This document shows, piece after piece, positions 52,469 through 60,315 of a stretch of DNA of 64,000 nt (within the stretch, counting starts at the first letter, position 1; every line of letters begins with the position of its first letter). The stretch covers positions 97,081 to 161,080 of the forward strand of contig DAOKZI010000009.1 of the NCBI GenBank assembly GCA_035325705.1, in the 5' to 3' direction. The notes beneath the pieces are model-generated. The model did not search any database, had not been told where the DNA came from, and saw nothing but the letters and a program-made list of their open reading frames with translations. This stretch comes from Ga0077536 sp035325705. Lineage in GTDB: Bacteria > Pseudomonadota > Gammaproteobacteria > Ga0077536. Both the position numbers and the translations under genes were made by a program.

Positions 52469-54436
52469 TCAGGACAAGATCTGGCGGACGGCCCCGGCAT
52501 TACGCTGGAGGACGTTCAGGATCACCCTTTCGCCGGCCGACGAGTCGAGATAGTCCCTGGCCAGGGCCGGATCGACGACGTTCACGATGCGCACCTGCGC
52601 CGGGCTCGGCGCGGCCTCGGCGCGCGGCTCGACCAGCCCGCCACTGGCATAGGACAGGCGCGAGAAGGCGACGCTCGGCCGGCTCGCATGGTGCAGGGCC
52701 TCAAGCATGCCGACACCGAGCCGGCGCACGGAGTCTGCGGAGAAGACGTACTCGCCCTTGTGCACGACGCCGGCCGGCTGATACTTCCCACCGGCGCCCG
52801 TGTAGCCGCCACCGGCGAAGCCCAGCACCTTGAAGAGGCCCCCGAGGAGCCCGCCGATCGTGCCGCCGCCCTTCTCCGACCCGAAGTCGCCGAGCAGCTT
52901 CTTGCCGATCTCCGCCGCGAGGGCTTCCGCCGCCATGCGCCGGAGCGCGTCCACGAAGCCGCGCACCATGCCGTTGAGGCCCTCCGCGAATGGATCGAAG
53001 AGGAAATCGGCGAGCGTCGTCTGGATGTTCCGCGCGGCCTGCACGGCGAATTGCGACAGCTCTTCGTCCGTCTTCGCGAGCTCTTCGGCGGCCTTCCGCA
53101 TCCGCTCGGTGAGCATCTCCGAAGCCTGTCGGAACTCGTCCGCGGAGAGCCGCCCCTGACGGTACAGGAGCACGAGATCGGCCAGCTCCCGCAGGTAGGG
53201 CCGCATCGGATCGATCGCGTCTCGTACGCTCTCTGCGGCGGCGTCCTGCTCTTCGGCGTAGCGCTTCGATTGGTAGGCCGCGTCCTCTGCCGCCGCAGCC
53301 ATCCCCCGGAGCGCGTCCTGCGCATCCTCGTCGGCCTGTCGATCCCGTTCCTTCGCTTCGATGGTGTCGTAGATCGAGTTCAGCAGCTTGAGCTGCTCCG
53401 GCGTGGCGTGCTCGAGCTCGGCGCGGTACAGCGCAATCGCGCGCGCCGAGGCCCCGAAGGTCTCTACTTCCTCCTGCGCCTGTGCGATCAGCCGCTCGAC
53501 GGGCGTCAGGCCCTTGGGGCCTGCCTTCTCTTTCTTCGTCTCTTTCGCGAGTGCATCGAGGATCGCAGCCTCGGAAAGCGCGGGCTTCTCCGGCGCCTTC
53601 GTGTCGGGCTCGCCCCACGAACCGGACGCGCCGCGCCCCCCGAAGCGGCCGCCGCCGGCCTTGAAGGTGGACTCGACCTCGTTCGCCTTCGCGAGCAGAT
53701 CCGACAGCGCGTTGGTGAGGCTCGTCGCCCATTCGATCGCCGGCTGGAAGAAACCGATCGCGCGCGCCGTCGACTGCTGTTGCAGCTTCGTCATGGCGTC
53801 GCCCAGATCATCGAAGGCCGCCGCTGCTTCGTCCTTCACGGTGATCCCGAGTCGATCAGCCTCTTCCATGGTCGCCGTGATCGCATCCTTCCCTTGCGAG
53901 AGCGCCGCCGCGAGCTCGGGGCCTGCTGCCTTGCCGAGCAGCCTGCTGGCCACGGCGGTCTTCGTCGCGCCATCGGGCAGCTGCTCGAAGACGTCCGCGA
54001 GATCGAGCAGCACGTCGAGCGGCGCCCGCAGGTTGCCCTCGGCGTCCCGCACCTCGATGCCGAGTGCAGCGAATAAGTCCGCCTGCTGCTTCGTGCCCTT
54101 CGCGGCCTCGAGCTGCTGCACGGCGAGCCGCTTGATCGCACCCGCGAGCGATTCGAGGCTCGTCTCGTTCTGGCCGGCAAAGTACCGAAGGCGAGACAGA
54201 TCCTCGACGCTGAGCGCGGTCTGCTTCGACAGCGTCACCAGCTGATCCGCCGTTTCGTTCGCGGCCTTGCCGATCCGCGAGATCCCCTGCACGACACCCG
54301 CCACGACAAAGGCCCCTGCAAAGGCCTTTGCGAAGGCCTTCACCTCGCCGCTGAACCGCCTCAGGCCGGCGTTCGCGGAGGCGAAAGCGCCCCGCGTCCG
54401 ATCCGCCCCGGTGATGACGACCTGCGTTTCAGCCAT
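52469..54436 (-). CDS. Phage tail tape measure protein (short), 655 aa
   Basis: Sets tail length and forms the tail core. N-terminal helix region (FAKAFAGAFVVAGVVQGISRIGKAANE), a long helical coiled-coil middle, and a C-terminal glycine-rich end with GTIGGLLGGLFKVLGFAGGG and VVHKGEYVFSADSVRRLG, typical of lambda-like tape measures. 655 residues is short for the family (lambda H is 853) and would imply a short tail. It overlaps the frameshift product by 8 bases. No minor tail or fibre genes follow. Confidence 0.9.
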   Translation of the reverse strand: MAETQVVITGADRTRGAFASANAGLRRFSGEVKAFAKAFAGAFVVAGVVQGISRIGKAANETADQLVTLSKQTALSVEDLSRLRYFAGQNETSLESLAGAIKRLAVQQLEAAKGTKQQADLFAALGIEVRDAEGNLRAPLDVLLDLADVFEQLPDGATKTAVASRLLGKAAGPELAAALSQGKDAITATMEEADRLGITVKDEAAAAFDDLGDAMTKLQQQSTARAIGFFQPAIEWATSLTNALSDLLAKANEVESTFKAGGGRFGGRGASGSWGEPDTKAPEKPALSEAAILDALAKETKKEKAGPKGLTPVERLIAQAQEEVETFGASARAIALYRAELEHATPEQLKLLNSIYDTIEAKERDRQADEDAQDALRGMAAAAEDAAYQSKRYAEEQDAAAESVRDAIDPMRPYLRELADLVLLYRQGRLSADEFRQASEMLTERMRKAAEELAKTDEELSQFAVQAARNIQTTLADFLFDPFAEGLNGMVRGFVDALRRMAAEALAAEIGKKLLGDFGSEKGGGTIGGLLGGLFKVLGFAGGGYTGAGGKYQPAGVVHKGEYVFSADSVRRLGVGMLEALHHASRPSVAFSRLSYASGGLVEPRAEAAPSPAQVRIVNVVDPALARDYLDSSAGERVILNVLQRNAGAVRQILS

Positions 54437-54713
54437 GCTCCCTCCCGTTCAGATCTGCGATCAGTTGCTTCGCGAGCTGTTCGATGTTCTTCCCGTTTCC
54501 CTGCGCGGCGAGCGCCGTCAGATTCAAGTACTCGAGCTGACGCTCGGTCGCTCGTCTACGCACTGCGTCGAGGTATCCCTCGAGCTCGTCGAGCGTGTAG
54601 TCGGGGATCTCCGTCTTTCGATGCCCGTGCTCGATCAATCGCTGGAAGACGTCGAACCAGTCAGGCGCGCGAGCCGCTCGATCGATCCGGTGAGCTTCGG
54701 GCCGACCCGCTCG
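54429..54713 (-). CDS. GT-type extension reached by -1 frameshift (tail chaperone C-terminus)
   Basis: The -1 frame after the T9 run is open to the stop at 54429 and encodes 94 residues (DWFDVFQRLIEHGHRKTEI, then YTLDELEGYLDAVRRRATE). No ATG or GTG exists near its 5' end; the only start-like codon is TTG 54638 without a ribosome site. Fused to codons 1-110 of the upstream gene it makes a GT-like protein of about 204 residues, as in lambda gpGT, bridging tail tube and tape measure. Confidence 0.75.
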   Translation of the reverse strand, partial: RAGRPEAHRIDRAARAPDWFDVFQRLIEHGHRKTEIPDYTLDELEGYLDAVRRRATERQLEYLNLTALAAQGNGKNIEQLAKQLIADLNGREHG

Positions 54714-55042
54714 AAAAAAAAACTTGCGTTCACTTCGATCGCCACGGTGGCCAGCTCGAGCACGTCGTCGGGCGTCAGCATCCCGATCTCGTCGGCCGTG
54801 AGGCCCGTCAAGATGGCGAGCACGGGCACGAAGTCGTCGCCGCTCGTCCTGAGCAGCCGCAGCCAGCCCTCGGCGTCCAGCTGCTCGAACGCCTCCACCG
54901 ACACGAATTCGCCTTCGATGGCCGCGAGCGCGGCGAGCAGCGGAGTGATCTGGCGCAGCCTGAGCGGCGAGATCTCGACGTCACCGACCGACAGGTGTGC
55001 GATCGTCGTGCCCGGGATGGCCTTGCTGAAATCAAGCTTCAT
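54635..55042 (-). CDS. Tail assembly chaperone, gpG-like (zero-frame product), 135 aa
   Basis: Sits directly before the tape measure, where lambda has G and GT. The N-terminal part (MKLDFSKAIPGTTIAHLSVGDVEISPLRLR) and the helical core fit phage tail chaperones. Codons 108-110 are three phenylalanines in a run of nine Ts, the slippery site. Reading on in frame ends at 54635; slipping back one base leads to the longer product. Start ATG 55042 overlaps the previous stop (ATGA). Confidence 0.75.
   Translation of the reverse strand: MKLDFSKAIPGTTIAHLSVGDVEISPLRLRQITPLLAALAAIEGEFVSVEAFEQLDAEGWLRLLRTSGDDFVPVLAILTGLTADEIGMLTPDDVLELATVAIEVNASFFFERVGPKLTGSIERLARLTGSTSSSD
54713..54722 (-). promoter_or_regulatory. 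Programmed -1 frameshift slippery site (T TTT TTC)
   Basis: Minus strand reads AGT TTT TTT TTC GAG in the zero frame, that is, nine consecutive Ts (54714-54722). T TTT TTC obeys the X XXY YYZ rule for tandem P/A-site slippage. The open -1 frame downstream supports its use. Confidence 0.75.
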
Positions 55043-55269
55043 TTGAGGAGCCTTTCGATCATGTCGGGCGTGAACACGTCGCGCACGACGGGCGGCCGCG
55101 GCGGTTCGATCACCAAGCGGTAACCGCGGCAGGCTTCCGCCATCCGACGCAACGCCGCGCAGGCCTCGGCGAACGATGCCGACGCCTGCGCGAGCGCAGC
55201 CAAGGCCTGGGCGGCCTCGGGACTGAGCATGTGATCTGCTTCCCGTTGAGGACTCGTTGCGGAATCCAT
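55039..55269 (-). CDS. Hypothetical phage-element protein, 76 aa
   Basis: ATG 55269 is coupled to the preceding stop as TGATG; the stop overlaps the tail chaperone start. Alanine-rich helix (EAAQALAALAQASASFAEACAALRR) and a proline-rich C-terminus. Not recognised. In complete lambda-like phages this place between head and tail genes holds connector or tail-terminator genes, which this is too small to be. Confidence 0.6.
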   Translation of the reverse strand: MDSATSPQREADHMLSPEAAQALAALAQASASFAEACAALRRMAEACRGYRLVIEPPRPPVVRDVFTPDMIERLLK

Positions 55270-55586
55270 CAGCGCGTCAACCCCTTTTCGTTGGCCCGGG
55301 TGTACGCGGTGAAGCTCTCGAGCGACCGAAATTCGGCACGCACCTGAGGATCGGACGCCCACGTCGCCTTGCAGCGGTCTTCGACCGACGCAAAGAGGGT
55401 GCCTCGCCCCATGGGAGTGCCCTCTGCCTTGACCGCCTGCACGATTCGGCTTGCTGCCGCGCTGACGGACACCGACGGATCGGCAATCAACGTCTCGACG
55501 AGCGCCTCATGTCCGGGAATCGTGAGATCACGGATTGCGGCCTCGCGTGTTTTCTCGTGCCCCGTGACGTTCTGCTGCTGGTTCAT
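55269..55586 (-). CDS. Possible C-terminal remnant of a head maturation protease, 105 aa
   Basis: Starts at ATG 55586 with AGGAGGAGAAC directly upstream, a strong ribosome site. EAAIRDLTIPGHEALVETLI and SAAASRIVQAVKA resemble the region that follows the catalytic domain in S49/ClpP-like phage head proteases, and it directly follows the portal, where such a protease belongs. The catalytic domain is absent. The good start signal suggests it is expressed as a free domain rather than being decayed. The assignment is tentative. Confidence 0.4.
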   Translation of the reverse strand: MNQQQNVTGHEKTREAAIRDLTIPGHEALVETLIADPSVSVSAAASRIVQAVKAEGTPMGRGTLFASVEDRCKATWASDPQVRAEFRSLESFTAYTRANEKGLTR

Positions 55587-55598
55587 GTTCTCCTCCTG

Positions 55599-57167
55599 TT
55601 ACGGTTTGGTCTCTTCAAGGCCGAGCTTGCGCCGGGCCGCTTGCTCACGTGCTCGCTGGCGCTGGTTGTCATGCCAGTTCGAGCCGTTGAGCAACATCGT
55701 TTCGCGCTCGAGCGTGGAGAAGCCGCCATCGACACGCATCTGCGCGGCATCGGCTTCCTTCGTCGGATCGATCGAGCCCGGGCCATCACCGACCCAATAC
55801 CCGCGGCACCACGCCGCACGGACTCGCGGATCGGCGAGGAAGCCGGGCGCAGCAAGGCGGCCGCGTGCCACCGCCTCCTCGAGCAGCGCCTCAGCGATCG
55901 GCTGACAGAACTGCGTGACGAAGCGTGCGCGCTCGGTCGTGACGTAGATCCAAAGGTCCAGCAGCGCCGCACGGGCCGCGCTGTAACTGCTCTGGAAATG
56001 CTTGAGCAGCACCTCGAGTGGGATCGACAGCGAGACCGCGATCTCGCGATACACGGCGAGCATGAAGTCACCGAAGGCCGGGTTCGGTCGATTCGCGATC
56101 GCGCTTTCTATCGACTCTCCTTCCGCGAGATTGACCACGAGGCCGCTCGACAGCTGCCCGTCCCACGCCTTGCCTGACTTGCCTGCATCAACGTTCGGCG
56201 AGAGCGCCGAGCCCATCGGATTCAGCTCCTCGCCGGTCGGCGTCTTCACGAAGACGGTGAAGAACGACGACATGACGGCCGCCGCGATCTCGGCCTCGGT
56301 GTAGCGCGAGATCTGCTTAATCGGCTCGATGATCGGCGCGAGGTACGGCACGCCGCGCGACTGTCCCGGCCGCTGCATGTCGATCACGTGCAGCACGTTG
56401 CGGCGGCCGGTCTGGGCACCGAACACCGCGATCGCATCGGTCTCGATTTGCCCGTAGACGCCGAGTGCGCCCGGGTGCCTACGTGCGATATGCACACGGA
56501 TCGGCCTGCCCCGTTCGTCGCTCTCGATGCCGCCGGCGAAACGCTCCGTGTCGCGCTGTCCCTTCGGGTTCATCACGCGGTCGGCCTCGATCAGCTGCAC
56601 CGCGAGCGAACAGATGCGCCGCGGGTCGTCGATCATCTTCAGGAGCGCAAAGACGTCGCCCGAGACCTTGCTCGAGCGGTACGCGAGCGCCTGCACGCCG
56701 TAGAAGTCAGACGCGCGGCTCGCGTCGGCCTCCGTCGACTCAGCCCAGCGATCAAACTCGGCGCGCGCCTTCTCCGCCCACTCGCCGGCTGCGTCCTCCG
56801 TCATGCCGAGCAACGCGTAGTCCGGCGACGGCTGGAACGCAAGGCCCGTGCCGATTACGCGCTGCGTGACCGTGGCGATCGCACCGACAGCGATCGGCGA
56901 GTTGCGCGCGAGATCGACAGACCGATCGCGCAGCGCCTGCAGGTCCGGGATGTCGGCATTCGCGCTGCCGCCGTCCGTCTGCCACTCCGACATCGTCCGC
57001 TTGCGCTTCGAGGCGCCGGTGTAGTTCCCCATCGCCGAGATCTGCATGCGTGACTGGAGCCGCCGGACGCCTCGCGTCGGATCGAAGTGCGCGATGACGC
57101 GATCGAGCAGGGTCTGCTCAGGGAGTGTCTGCCCAGGTTTCGTCGTTTCGTGCGAAGGTCTGGCCAT
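55599..57167 (-). CDS. Phage portal protein, lambda gpB family, 522 aa
   Basis: Forms the dodecameric ring through which DNA enters a capsid. Family features: the N-terminal YTGASKRKR and NADIPDLQALRDRSVDLARNS, then IGTGLAFQPSPDY, HVIDMQRPGQSRGVPYLAPI, and the helix AVSLSIPLEVLLKHFQSSYSAARAA. Length matches lambda gpB (533). ATG 57167. In a complete phage it would be preceded by the large terminase; here only a 100-base gap and a small Nu1-like ORF are there. Confidence 0.92.
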   Translation of the reverse strand: MARPSHETTKPGQTLPEQTLLDRVIAHFDPTRGVRRLQSRMQISAMGNYTGASKRKRTMSEWQTDGGSANADIPDLQALRDRSVDLARNSPIAVGAIATVTQRVIGTGLAFQPSPDYALLGMTEDAAGEWAEKARAEFDRWAESTEADASRASDFYGVQALAYRSSKVSGDVFALLKMIDDPRRICSLAVQLIEADRVMNPKGQRDTERFAGGIESDERGRPIRVHIARRHPGALGVYGQIETDAIAVFGAQTGRRNVLHVIDMQRPGQSRGVPYLAPIIEPIKQISRYTEAEIAAAVMSSFFTVFVKTPTGEELNPMGSALSPNVDAGKSGKAWDGQLSSGLVVNLAEGESIESAIANRPNPAFGDFMLAVYREIAVSLSIPLEVLLKHFQSSYSAARAALLDLWIYVTTERARFVTQFCQPIAEALLEEAVARGRLAAPGFLADPRVRAAWCRGYWVGDGPGSIDPTKEADAAQMRVDGGFSTLERETMLLNGSNWHDNQRQRAREQAARRKLGLEETKP

Positions 57168-57268
57168 GGCTTGCTAGTCCTTACAGGGGATCGCGATTGA
57201 GGGTGCCGGCCGCGCGATGGTCAGTCGCCGCCGGCGCTGCAGGCTGTTCCAGCGCGCCCGCTCTGCAG

Positions 57269-57667
57269 TTACGGCGCGGGGCATGAGTCACCCGAGAGGG
57301 CCTGAGGAGGCTGCACGGCATGTGCTGGCTCACCACCGCGCCTCATCTCGTCGGCAACCTCGTTGCAGATCCGGCGGCACTCCTCGTCGAGCAGCACATA
57401 CGCAGCGCGCGCTCTCTTGGCCAGGTCGCCACCGATCGGCGGGAGCTCGTCGAGGCGTGCCACAACCCGATCGGGCAGTCGCATCAGGACTTCCCTGACG
57501 ATTCGGCTCATATCGCGCGACTCGTGTTCGACGTCCGATCGCTTCACGTAGAGGGCGCTGAACTCTTCGATCTCGAAGCGCAGGCGCTCGACGGAATGCG
57601 CCATCGTCGCAGCGCGCAGCTGATCCGCACCGATTTCTTTCTTCGACCTCACCGAGCCGGAAGTCAC
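57269..57667 (-). CDS. Second Nu1-like protein without HTH, 132 aa
   Basis: GTG 57667 overlaps the Nu1-like gene stop (GTGA). The core YVKRSDVEHESRDMSRIVRE, then RLPDRVVARLDEL and LLDEECRRICNEVADEM resembles the C-terminal dimerisation or large-terminase-contact part of Nu1-type small terminases, and also the C-terminal part of the preceding gene. No DNA-binding HTH is present. It may modify terminase assembly or be a relic. An ATG at 57604 is an alternative start. Confidence 0.5.
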   Translation of the reverse strand: MTSGSVRSKKEIGADQLRAATMAHSVERLRFEIEEFSALYVKRSDVEHESRDMSRIVREVLMRLPDRVVARLDELPPIGGDLAKRARAAYVLLDEECRRICNEVADEMRRGGEPAHAVQPPQALSGDSCPAP

Positions 57668-58344
57668 GTCGGACGCCCTTGAATCCGGGGCGGGCGGGTA
57701 CCGCTGGACCGCGAAATCGGCTCCAGGATGGCCATGAGCGACCTCTCGTTGGCGCTACACACTTGGTCGGCCTCGCGCGCGATCATCTCCCGGCACGCGC
57801 GATGATCGCCCTCCCCCGCAAGCCGAATCGCAAGCCGATTTGCGATCATCAGTACCGCCACCCGCGTCTCGGTTCCGATGCGCTCGCCGTCCTCCTTGAG
57901 CTCGTCCCTGCGCAGATACATGCCCCGCTTCACGTCCAGCTCGAAGCCGTCACGCTCAAGCTTCAGCTCATCTCGTTCACGACGCAGGCGGACCGTTTCG
58001 GGATCAATCTTTTTCAGCGGCGCAGGCTGCATGCCCTCGCGTGGCGACTTACCCCAGGCGCGATCCGCAGCGAGCGGTCGGATCACGTAGTGGCCGGCGG
58101 GGTTTCGAGACGCTGCGCGACCGAGCTTGCCGGCATGGATCGCGTCCCGCACTGCCTGCGGCGAAACGCCGCGGGTCCGGGCGTATTCAGACACCGAGAT
58201 CGGCGCCTCCGGGCTTGGCAAGCGCTCTTTCCGGCCTGCTGCTGGTTTTTTATCGGGGTCGCGATTACCCGCGCTTTTTTTCCCCGCCAGAGGGACCCGC
58301 TCACCCTCCGCGTGCGCGATTCTTTCGTTCGAGCGCGCAGTCAT
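57664..58344 (-). CDS. Nu1-like small terminase subunit, 226 aa
   Basis: Recognises packaging sites. After a basic N-terminus, a helix-turn-helix (ISVSEYARTRGVSPQAVRDAI) near residue 50 is followed by HYVIRPLAADRAWG, a coiled coil (RLRRERDELKLERD) and YLRRDELKEDGERIGTETRV with RLAIRLAGEGD, in the same order as Nu1-type proteins. ATGA overlap with the previous gene. No large subunit (TerL) gene is found anywhere in the element. Confidence 0.75.
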   Translation of the reverse strand: MTARSNERIAHAEGERVPLAGKKSAGNRDPDKKPAAGRKERLPSPEAPISVSEYARTRGVSPQAVRDAIHAGKLGRAASRNPAGHYVIRPLAADRAWGKSPREGMQPAPLKKIDPETVRLRRERDELKLERDGFELDVKRGMYLRRDELKEDGERIGTETRVAVLMIANRLAIRLAGEGDHRACREMIAREADQVCSANERSLMAILEPISRSSGTRPPRIQGRPT

Positions 58345-59045
58345 CGGGCAGTCTGCATCGCCCGGCGCAGGGCCGAGTCGAACTCGCGTGGGAAGTGCGT
58401 CTCCACCGAGCGCCGGACGATGTCGGCGAGCGGGAAGCGCGGCTGATAGTTGGGCGTGCGCACGAAGAGCAGCACCGGCTTGGCCGCGCGGAACTGCCCA
58501 ACTCCGCTCTCGCGGTAAACGCCTGGGTGTGCTTCTTCGCCTGGCGGGATGACGAAGTACCGTCGAGCCTTGGCGCCGCGTGGCCCGACCATGCGCAGGT
58601 CGGCGAGGATCGCCTTGTACACCGGGCCAGGCAAATTCCCGTATCTGTCCGACCTTTCCCTGCGAGCGGGTACGGCGAACATGCCCGACGGCATGTGCCC
58701 CTCGTGGATAAGCGCACGCTCGAAGCGTTTCGGTGCCCGCTTCCCGCCCGTGATCTGCGCCCGCAGGTACTTGGACGGCGGAATGCCGCGCGGCCCTGCC
58801 TTGTCCTTCAGGCCGACGATCGCCGTCAGATCGTACTTCGTCGCCGGCTTGATGAAGATCGAGCGCTGGGTCTGCAGCATCGGCGAGTCGAAGCTCTGCA
58901 GAATGCCTTGCGTCGCGTCGCCGTGCGCCCTCTTCGCCGTGCGCGTCAGCGCAACCGCCGTGGCATATGGGACCTGCTTCTTCGCGATCGCGTCGAGCCG
59001 GCGCGTAGCCTTGTCGACCGTGACCTTGACGCTGATCTCGATCAT
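58341..59045 (-). CDS. Minor tail / neck protein (gpZ/HK97 gp10-like), 234 aa
   Basis: MIEISVKVTVDKATRRLDAIAK, then PYATAVALTRTAKRAHGDA and SPMLQTQRSIFIKPATKYDL look like the phage tail completion family. ATG 59045 with GGAG six bases upstream; a longer frame to 59063 starts only with TTG. Its position upstream of the small terminase is out of order compared with lambda, where Z lies after the head genes. The overlap with the Nu1-like gene is real (ATGA). Confidence 0.6.
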   Translation of the reverse strand: MIEISVKVTVDKATRRLDAIAKKQVPYATAVALTRTAKRAHGDATQGILQSFDSPMLQTQRSIFIKPATKYDLTAIVGLKDKAGPRGIPPSKYLRAQITGGKRAPKRFERALIHEGHMPSGMFAVPARRERSDRYGNLPGPVYKAILADLRMVGPRGAKARRYFVIPPGEEAHPGVYRESGVGQFRAAKPVLLFVRTPNYQPRFPLADIVRRSVETHFPREFDSALRRAMQTAR

Positions 59046-59059
59046 CGGTGCTCCGTCAC

Positions 59060-59389
59060 TCAAGAGCGGTCGTGGTAGGCGAATTGGTCGGGCAGCGGGG
59101 GAGGCTTGCGCTCAGGCTTCGGGGCAAGGCCCTCTACTCCGATTCGGTTTCTCGACGCTGCAATCGCCAGCCTGATAATCGCGGGAATGGACATTTCCTC
59201 GAGCACTCGAACAGCATCCAGGGCGTTCTGATCGAGTACCCCGTTGTAGTATTCCAGCCTTACGCCTATGGCTTTGATCGCCTTCAAGGCCCTCTTTTCC
59301 TTCGCCTGTTCCTCCTCGATAGCCTTTCTTTTCTTCGCCCTCTCCAGACGATCATCGGAAAGCTTTTCGGTTGATTTGCTTTCAGCCAT
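59060..59389 (-). CDS. Hypothetical phage-element protein, 109 aa
   Basis: ATG 59389 has GAGGTGAG directly upstream; it overlaps the preceding gene by 8 bases. The N-terminus is a charged coiled coil (LERAKKRKAIEEEQAKEKRA), then a compact helical part (AVRVLEEMSIPAIIRLAIAA) and a proline-rich end. Not recognised; possibly a small DNA-binding or head-tail accessory protein. Confidence 0.6.
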   Translation of the reverse strand: MAESKSTEKLSDDRLERAKKRKAIEEEQAKEKRALKAIKAIGVRLEYYNGVLDQNALDAVRVLEEMSIPAIIRLAIAASRNRIGVEGLAPKPERKPPPLPDQFAYHDRS

Positions 59390-59579
59390 GTCTCACCTCT
59401 TCCGTTGTTGAATCGTCGAAGAAGGCGGCGTCGACGCCCTCTTCGGAGGCAATGCGCCTGAACGCACGACGCGCAAGATCGCCGGCCAACAGCAAGGCTT
59501 CATCCGCGCTCAGGCGGACGACTACGCGCCGCTTGGCAACGAGCGTCAGATCTTCGAAAACCTCGATCGGTGCATTCAT
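59382..59579 (-). CDS. Hypothetical phage-element protein, 65 aa
   Basis: ATG 59579, AGAGG upstream. Short beta-rich start (LVAKRRVVVRLSADEALLLA) and helical end, acidic C-terminus. Not recognised. It heads the overlapping series that leads into the morphogenesis genes. Confidence 0.55.
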   Translation of the reverse strand: MNAPIEVFEDLTLVAKRRVVVRLSADEALLLAGDLARRAFRRIASEEGVDAAFFDDSTTEEVRHG

Positions 59580-59634
59580 GGCTTGGTACCTCTAGTGCTA
59601 TCTGACCACGCACTCCGCGACAACTGATCGGCGA

Positions 59635-60060
59635 TCAGCTGTCACGCCCCGCAGCTCGCTCCAACGTTCGGACGTTCGTCGGCACTCGGCCTCCGGTCTC
59701 CGCGAGATAGCTGCATGCAGCCTGCGCACGTGGATCGCTGAAGTCGGCGGACGTGCGTTCTAACCGCCCACGGCCCGCGGCGTAGCGATTCAGGAAGGTG
59801 AGCGCGCGGTCGGGTGCGCCGCAGGACTCGACGAGCTGACGCGCGGCGGAGCGTTCACGCTCGCGCTGCTCGGCACGCCACCACGGCCACCGATGGCGAG
59901 TCGATGCGACACCGAGAGCACGATCGAGCGTCACGCCTTCGTGCGCGTGCCGCAGGTACTGCTCGAGCGCAGACGCCAGCCACTCGCCGTCGGGGCCAAG
60001 CGCGGGCGCCTGCTCGGCTAGCCTGCGTAGACGGTCGACAGCGGCGTCCGCGGAGGTCAC
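59635..60060 (-). CDS. Hypothetical phage-element protein, 141 aa
   Basis: GTG 60060 overlaps the preceding stop as GTGA, which I prefer over far-upstream ATGs that would give an arginine-rich, unlikely tail. Helical, with RHRWPWWRAEQRERERSAAR in the middle. Not recognised; its place after the initiator gene suggests an early function. Confidence 0.55.
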   Translation of the reverse strand: MTSADAAVDRLRRLAEQAPALGPDGEWLASALEQYLRHAHEGVTLDRALGVASTRHRWPWWRAEQRERERSAARQLVESCGAPDRALTFLNRYAAGRGRLERTSADFSDPRAQAACSYLAETGGRVPTNVRTLERAAGRDS

Positions 60061-60275
60061 GGGATGACTCGGCCGGCTGACGGGTGGACGTCGCCGACGC
60101 GATAGCCGCCGCCGGCCTCGCGTCGAAGCGCGGCGACGTAGTCGGGGTCGACAAGCGCGCGCTGCCGAGACGTCATGCGGCTCAGGGCCGCTTCGAGTGC
60201 GGGTAGTCCTCGACGTGCAGCAACGGCCAGCACGGCAGCTGCACCTTCCCGGAGGACACGGTCGCCGCGGCTCAT
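60057..60275 (-). CDS. Hypothetical phage-element protein, 72 aa
   Basis: ATG 60275; stop overlaps the next GTG. Basic N-terminal part with an alanine-rich helix (EGAAAVLAVAARRGLPALEAAL). Not recognised. Between the initiator gene (ends 60316) and this start there are 40 bases. Confidence 0.55.
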   Translation of the reverse strand: MSRGDRVLREGAAAVLAVAARRGLPALEAALSRMTSRQRALVDPDYVAALRREAGGGYRVGDVHPSAGRVIP

Positions 60276-60315
60276 GTTGGCATGCCCTCGCGGCCATGCG
60301 TGGTATCGGCGTCGA

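Noticed and set aside
54429..54638. Independent 69-aa gene starting at TTG 54638
   Set aside because: TTG has no ribosome binding site, and the frame is open further upstream to the T9 run, so it is better explained as the -1 frameshift extension.
58341..59063. Start of the minor tail protein at 59063 with a 4-base overlap
   Set aside because: The codon there is TTG. ATG 59045 has a proper GGAG six bases upstream.
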